This document shows positions 61,061 through 64,000 of a DNA stretch of 64,000 nt, in pieces. Origin of the DNA: Haloplanus sp. GDY1 (lineage in GTDB: Archaea > Halobacteriota > Halobacteria > Halobacteriales > Haloferacaceae); the NCBI RefSeq assembly GCF_023703775.1, contig NZ_CP098514.1, positions 2,515,998 through 2,579,997 of the forward strand, in the 5' to 3' direction. Below the pieces are notes generated by a model. That model had not been told where the DNA came from and ran no database searches. It was given only the letters and a program-made list of their open reading frames with translations. A program made the position numbers and the translations under genes. Numbering within the stretch: the stretch's first letter is position 1; each line of letters starts with the position of its first letter.

Positions 61061-62267
61061 GGCCGAGTACGAACACGTCACCGACGACATCGAGGCGGTC
61101 GTCGAGGACACGGAACTGCCGCGACGGCTCAAGACCCAGATTTACGAGACCGTCGAGGATCGGGGGCCGATCACGGTCGAGCAGGCGAACGAAATCGCGC
61201 AGGCGACCGAGTCGCGCTACGTCGACACGCGGGTCGATCCGCTCGATCCCGTCGGCACGGTGTCGGCCCAGTCCATCGGCGAACCCGGGACCCAGATGAC
61301 GATGAACACGTTCCACTACGCGGGGGTCGCGGAGATCGACGTGACCCAGGGGCTCCCCCGGCTGATCGAACTGGTGGACGCCCGGAAGACCCCGGACACG
61401 CCGATGATGACGGTCTACCTCGACGAGGAGTACGCGACGGACCGCGAGCGCGCTCACGAGGTGGTGTGGGCCATCGAGTCCACGAAGATCCTCTCGCTGG
61501 GCGACGTGTCGACGAACGTCGCGGACATGCTGGTGCAGGTGGACCTGAACGAGGAGACGCTGATGGAGCGGTGGCCGACCGTCGACGACGTCCACGAGGT
61601 GGCCGGCGAAATCGCCGAGACCATCGAGGACGCGCTGGGCGTCCAGACTCGCCGCGAGGGGACGCTCATCGAGTTCGGCCCCTCCGAACCCAGTTACCGC
61701 GAACTGCTCCAGCTCGTCGAGGAGCTCCGCGACGTGGTGTTCAAGGGGATCGAGGAGGTCTCCCGGGTCGTCATCCGCAAGGAGAGCCTGGAGGACGGCG
61801 AGGAGTTCGTCCTCTACACCGAGGGGTCGGCCTTCGGCGACGTCATCGAAATCGAGGGCGTCGACGCCTCGCGAACCACCTGTAACAACATCCACGAGAT
61901 CTATCGGAACCTCGGCGTCGAGGCCGCGAGGGAGGCCATCATCGACGAGACGATGGACACGCTCGAAGAGCAGGGTCTCGACGACGTGAACGTCCGGCAC
62001 CTGATGCTGGTCGCGGACATCATGACGAACCGCGGCACCATCGAGTCCATCGGCCGACACGGCATCTCGGGGTCGAAGGAGTCCGTCCTCGCCCGCGCCG
62101 CCTTCGAGGTGACGGTGAACCACCTGCTCGACGCCGCGATCCACGGCGAGCGCGACCGACTGGACGGCGTCATCGAGAACGTCATCGTCGGCAAACCGGT
62201 CGCCATCGGCACCGGCGACGTGGACCTCCGGATGGGCTCGTTCAGCGCACAGCCCTCGGACGACTAG
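61053..62267 (+). CDS. rpoA2: RNA polymerase subunit A'' (Rpo1 C-terminal part)
   Basis: This 404-residue chain completes the largest subunit (jaw and part of the trigger loop region). [21 protein letters not shown] near residues 70-90 is the conserved trigger-loop segment, followed by [24 protein letters not shown] and the C-terminal [40 protein letters not shown]. The start overlaps rpoA' by eight bases. Confidence 0.97.
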   Translation: MTEAEYEHVTDDIEAVVEDTELPRRLKTQIYETVEDRGPITVEQANEIAQATESRYVDTRVDPLDPVGTVSAQSIGEPGTQMTMNTFHYAGVAEIDVTQGLPRLIELVDARKTPDTPMMTVYLDEEYATDRERAHEVVWAIESTKILSLGDVSTNVADMLVQVDLNEETLMERWPTVDDVHEVAGEIAETIEDALGVQTRREGTLIEFGPSEPSYRELLQLVEELRDVVFKGIEEVSRVVIRKESLEDGEEFVLYTEGSAFGDVIEIEGVDASRTTCNNIHEIYRNLGVEAAREAIIDETMDTLEEQGLDDVNVRHLMLVADIMTNRGTIESIGRHGISGSKESVLARAAFEVTVNHLLDAAIHGERDRLDGVIENVIVGKPVAIGTGDVDLRMGSFSAQPSDD

Positions 62268-62270
62268 CGG

Positions 62271-62696
62271 ATGCGGGTCACCCTGTCGGACCGCGACCGT
62301 CGGTTCATCGCCCGGTTCGAGGACGAAACCGGCGCGACCGCCCGCGACTGCCTCGTCTACGACGACGAGGACCGCGTCGTCTTCCTCGTCGCGGCCGGCG
62401 AGATGGGGCAGGCGGTCGGGCCCGACGGGCGACGGGTGCGGGCCGTCGAGGAGTCCCTCGGCCGGACGGTCGAACTCGTCGAGGACGCCGACACGCCGGA
62501 GGCGTTCGTCGCGAACGCGCTGTCGCCGGCGGCGGTAACGCACGTCACGATCAGCGAACAGGGCGATCGGATCGCCTACGCGGAGGTGCCCGAGGCAGAC
62601 CGCGGGGCCGCCATCGGCCGCGACGGGCGGAACATCGAGACGGCCCGCCGGCTGGCCCGGCGGCATTACGAACTCGACGACGTGCAACTGACGTGA
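62271..62696 (+). CDS. nusA: NusA-like KH-domain transcription factor
   Basis: This 141-residue protein has two KH domains of archaeal NusA type: residues 1-65 (FLVAAGEMGQAVGPDGRRVRAVEESLGRTVELVED) and 75-141 (IAYAEVPEADRGAAIGRDGRNIETARRLARRHYE). It lacks the N-terminal RNAP-binding domain of bacterial NusA. It follows rpoA'' by three bases and binds RNA in the transcription complex. Together with S12 and S7 it keeps the archaeal rpo-rps arrangement. Confidence 0.95.
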   Translation: MRVTLSDRDRRFIARFEDETGATARDCLVYDDEDRVVFLVAAGEMGQAVGPDGRRVRAVEESLGRTVELVEDADTPEAFVANALSPAAVTHVTISEQGDRIAYAEVPEADRGAAIGRDGRNIETARRLARRHYELDDVQLT

Positions 62697-62867
62697 CGGT
62701 CGTGGACGTGACGGCGGTCACGCGTTCGACGTGACGGCGTCTGGTCGCCGCCGACGCCCTCAGCGGTTCACAGAACCGACGACTCCGGAGCGACCGAAAC
62801 CGCCTCAAATCCTCTCTCACACCCCGTTCGACCGCGCTCCGTCCGTTTCGACCGTCTCGAAAAGGGA

Positions 62868-62877
62868 GGCTTAAGTA
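62868..62877 (+). promoter_or_regulatory. TATA box of rps12
   Basis: The element ggcttaagta lies 26-35 bases before the rps12 ATG at 62903, so rps12-rps7 can be transcribed independently of the rpo genes. The gap 62697-62867 contains no gene; the nonamer acgtgacgg occurs three times near 62691, 62706 and 62729. Confidence 0.6.
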
Positions 62878-62902
62878 GCTCCGTCGGCAACGAGGTTGCA
62901 CT

Positions 62903-63331
62903 ATGGCGAACGGCAAGTACGCGGCCCGCAAACTCAAGAAGGACCGCCAGACGCGGCGGTGGTCCGACTCGGAGTACGCGCGACGCGAGCGCGGCCTCCG
63001 GAAGAAGTCGGACCCCCTCGAGGGCGCCCCGCAGGCACGGGGTATCGTCCTCGAGAAGGTCGGAATCGAGGCGAAACAGCCCAACTCCGCGATCCGGAAG
63101 TGCGTCCGGGTCCAACTGATCAAGAACGGCAAGCAGGTGACGGCGTTCTGTCCCGGCGACGGGGCCATCTCCTTCATCGACGAACACGACGAGGTCACCA
63201 TCGCCGGCATCGGCGGCGCGAAGGGCCGCGCGATGGGCGACCTCTCCGGCGTGAACTACAAGGTCGAGAAGGTAAACGGCGTCTCGCTCATCGAACTCGT
63301 TCGCGGCAACGCGGAGAAACCCGTCCGATAA
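62903..63331 (+). CDS. rps12: 30S ribosomal protein S12
   Basis: This 142-residue protein is part of the decoding centre of the small subunit. It begins [22 protein letters not shown] and has the universal [20 protein letters not shown] and [40 protein letters not shown] segments. The stop TAA overlaps the rps7 start (TAATG), so the two are coupled. The length fits archaeal S12. Confidence 0.97.
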   Translation: MANGKYAARKLKKDRQTRRWSDSEYARRERGLRKKSDPLEGAPQARGIVLEKVGIEAKQPNSAIRKCVRVQLIKNGKQVTAFCPGDGAISFIDEHDEVTIAGIGGAKGRAMGDLSGVNYKVEKVNGVSLIELVRGNAEKPVR

Positions 63332-63945
63332 TGTCCGAGAGCGAAACCCCCGAACCCGACGCGCCCGCCGGCAGCGAGGATCAGGACACGGACGCCCTGC
63401 TGTTCGGCGTCTGGGAGACCGACGACATCGCGTACGAGGATCCCAGCACGCAGCGCTACATCAACGTGACTCCCATCGCCCACACGATGGGCCGGCACGC
63501 CTCCAAGCAGTTCCAGAAAAGCGAGATCTCGATCGTCGAGCGGCTGATCAACCGCCTGATGCAGACCGAGGAGAACACCGGCAAGAAGCAGCAGGCGATG
63601 CGCATCGTCCGCGACGCCTTCGAACTCGTCCACGAGCAGACCGAGGAGAGCCCGGTGCAGGTGCTCGTGACGGCCGTCGAGAACGCCGCGCCGCGCGAGG
63701 AGACCGTCCGCCTGAAGTACGGCGGCATCTCCGTCCCGCAGGCCGTCGACGTGGCCCCGCAGCGCCGCGTCGACCAGGCGCTGAAGTTCCTCGCCGAGGG
63801 CACCTACCGCGGGTCGTACAAGACGCCGACGAGCGCCGCCGAGGCGCTCGCGAACCAGTTGACGGGCGCCGCCGACTACGACGTCGGCACCTACGCCATC
63901 AACCAGAAAGAGGAAGCCGAGCGGGTCGCCGCCGCCGCGCGGTAA
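63331..63945 (+). CDS. rps7: 30S ribosomal protein S7
   Basis: This 204-residue protein initiates assembly of the small-subunit head. After an acidic N-terminal extension ([19 protein letters not shown]), the conserved HTMGRHASKQFQKSEISIVERLINRLMQTEENTGKKQQAM and VTAVENAAPREETVRLKYGGISVPQAVDVAPQRRVDQAL blocks follow. The ATG at 63331 overlaps the S12 stop by one base. Downstream of the stop a T/C-rich tctcccttttctatctctccc may be a terminator. Elongation factor 2 would be expected next but is outside the window. Confidence 0.97.
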   Translation: MSESETPEPDAPAGSEDQDTDALLFGVWETDDIAYEDPSTQRYINVTPIAHTMGRHASKQFQKSEISIVERLINRLMQTEENTGKKQQAMRIVRDAFELVHEQTEESPVQVLVTAVENAAPREETVRLKYGGISVPQAVDVAPQRRVDQALKFLAEGTYRGSYKTPTSAAEALANQLTGAADYDVGTYAINQKEEAERVAAAAR

Positions 63946-63970
63946 TCTCCCTTTTCTATCTCTCCCGACG
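63946..63970 (+). terminator. Pyrimidine-rich end of the S12-S7 unit
   Basis: The bases after the S7 stop contain cccttttctatctct, a T-run-type archaeal terminator candidate. No hairpin is needed in archaea. Confidence 0.4.
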
Positions 63971-64000
63971 TCCAGCCTCGGGGGCGGGTCCGTCGACCGT

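Overview
This 64 kb window is chromosomal DNA of a halophilic archaeon (class Halobacteria). The evidence is high GC with strongly G/C-rich third codon positions, very acidic predicted proteins, haloarchaeal hallmark genes (split RNA polymerase B and A subunits in an H-B''-B'-A'-A''-NusA-S12-S7 cluster, HalX response regulator, DICT protein, HVO_0476-type zinc protein, lipobox and Tat signals) and TATA boxes that often lie about 25-35 bases before the start codon, as for leaderless or short-leader transcripts. I cannot name the genus. No insertion sequence, prophage or CRISPR array is visible; most of it is conserved core genome with patches of lineage-specific genes.

Layout. 0.2-6.3 kb: thermosome subunit, NosL-like lipoprotein, cysteine desulfurase SufS, a lipoprotein, DUF424, a TPR protein and the RNA phosphodiesterase ThpR. 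6.6-11.3 kb: an Lrp/AsnC regulator followed by dabB-dabA, a two-gene inorganic-carbon uptake system. 11.7-14.6 kb: a translation and protein-targeting operon (L39e, L31e, aIF6, L18Ae, prefoldin alpha, FtsY). 14.6-20.2 kb: a proteasome-beta-like protein, a C2H2 micro-protein, tRNA-Phe, a hairpin cluster, an aRF1 paralogue lacking the termination motifs, a membrane Ser/Thr kinase with a 41-residue partner, a lipoprotein and a Rieske protein. 20.5-29.5 kb (minus strand): PfkB kinase, MutL, FKBP isomerase, pterin dehydratase, a flavoprotein, MutS and ThiD-ThiN. 29.7-33.1 kb: a membrane-anchored winged-helix protein, a secreted acidic repeat protein and a HalX response regulator.

33.2-43.7 kb: a decarboxylating dehydrogenase of the malate/tartrate type, a DICT sensor, NucS, PEP carboxylase, L10e, an ATP-grasp ligase, Hsp20, phosphoglycerate kinase, GAPDH and a DoxX protein. 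A decayed copy of the gap promoter and 5' end lies beyond the DoxX gene. 44.1-53.9 kb: a Tat-exported VWA protein with a probable C-terminal frameshift, an aminopeptidase, a second Lrp regulator divergent from a TrkA-N/APC-USP transporter pair, a zinc protein, two isoaspartyl methyltransferase homologues, a membrane protein, a HerA-like ATPase and a 33-residue zinc-ribbon micro-protein. 54.2-64 kb: tRNA-Asp and the RNA polymerase/ribosomal protein cluster.

Several genes fit one theme in central carbon metabolism: DabAB would supply CO2/bicarbonate, PEP carboxylase uses bicarbonate to make oxaloacetate, the dehydrogenase at 33.3 kb handles C4 acids, and Pgk and Gap run the lower glycolytic/gluconeogenic trunk. 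The less explored material is the regulator-linked DAB locus, the aRF1 paralogue without NIKS and GGQ, the gap relic, the frameshifted VWA gene and several micro-proteins.
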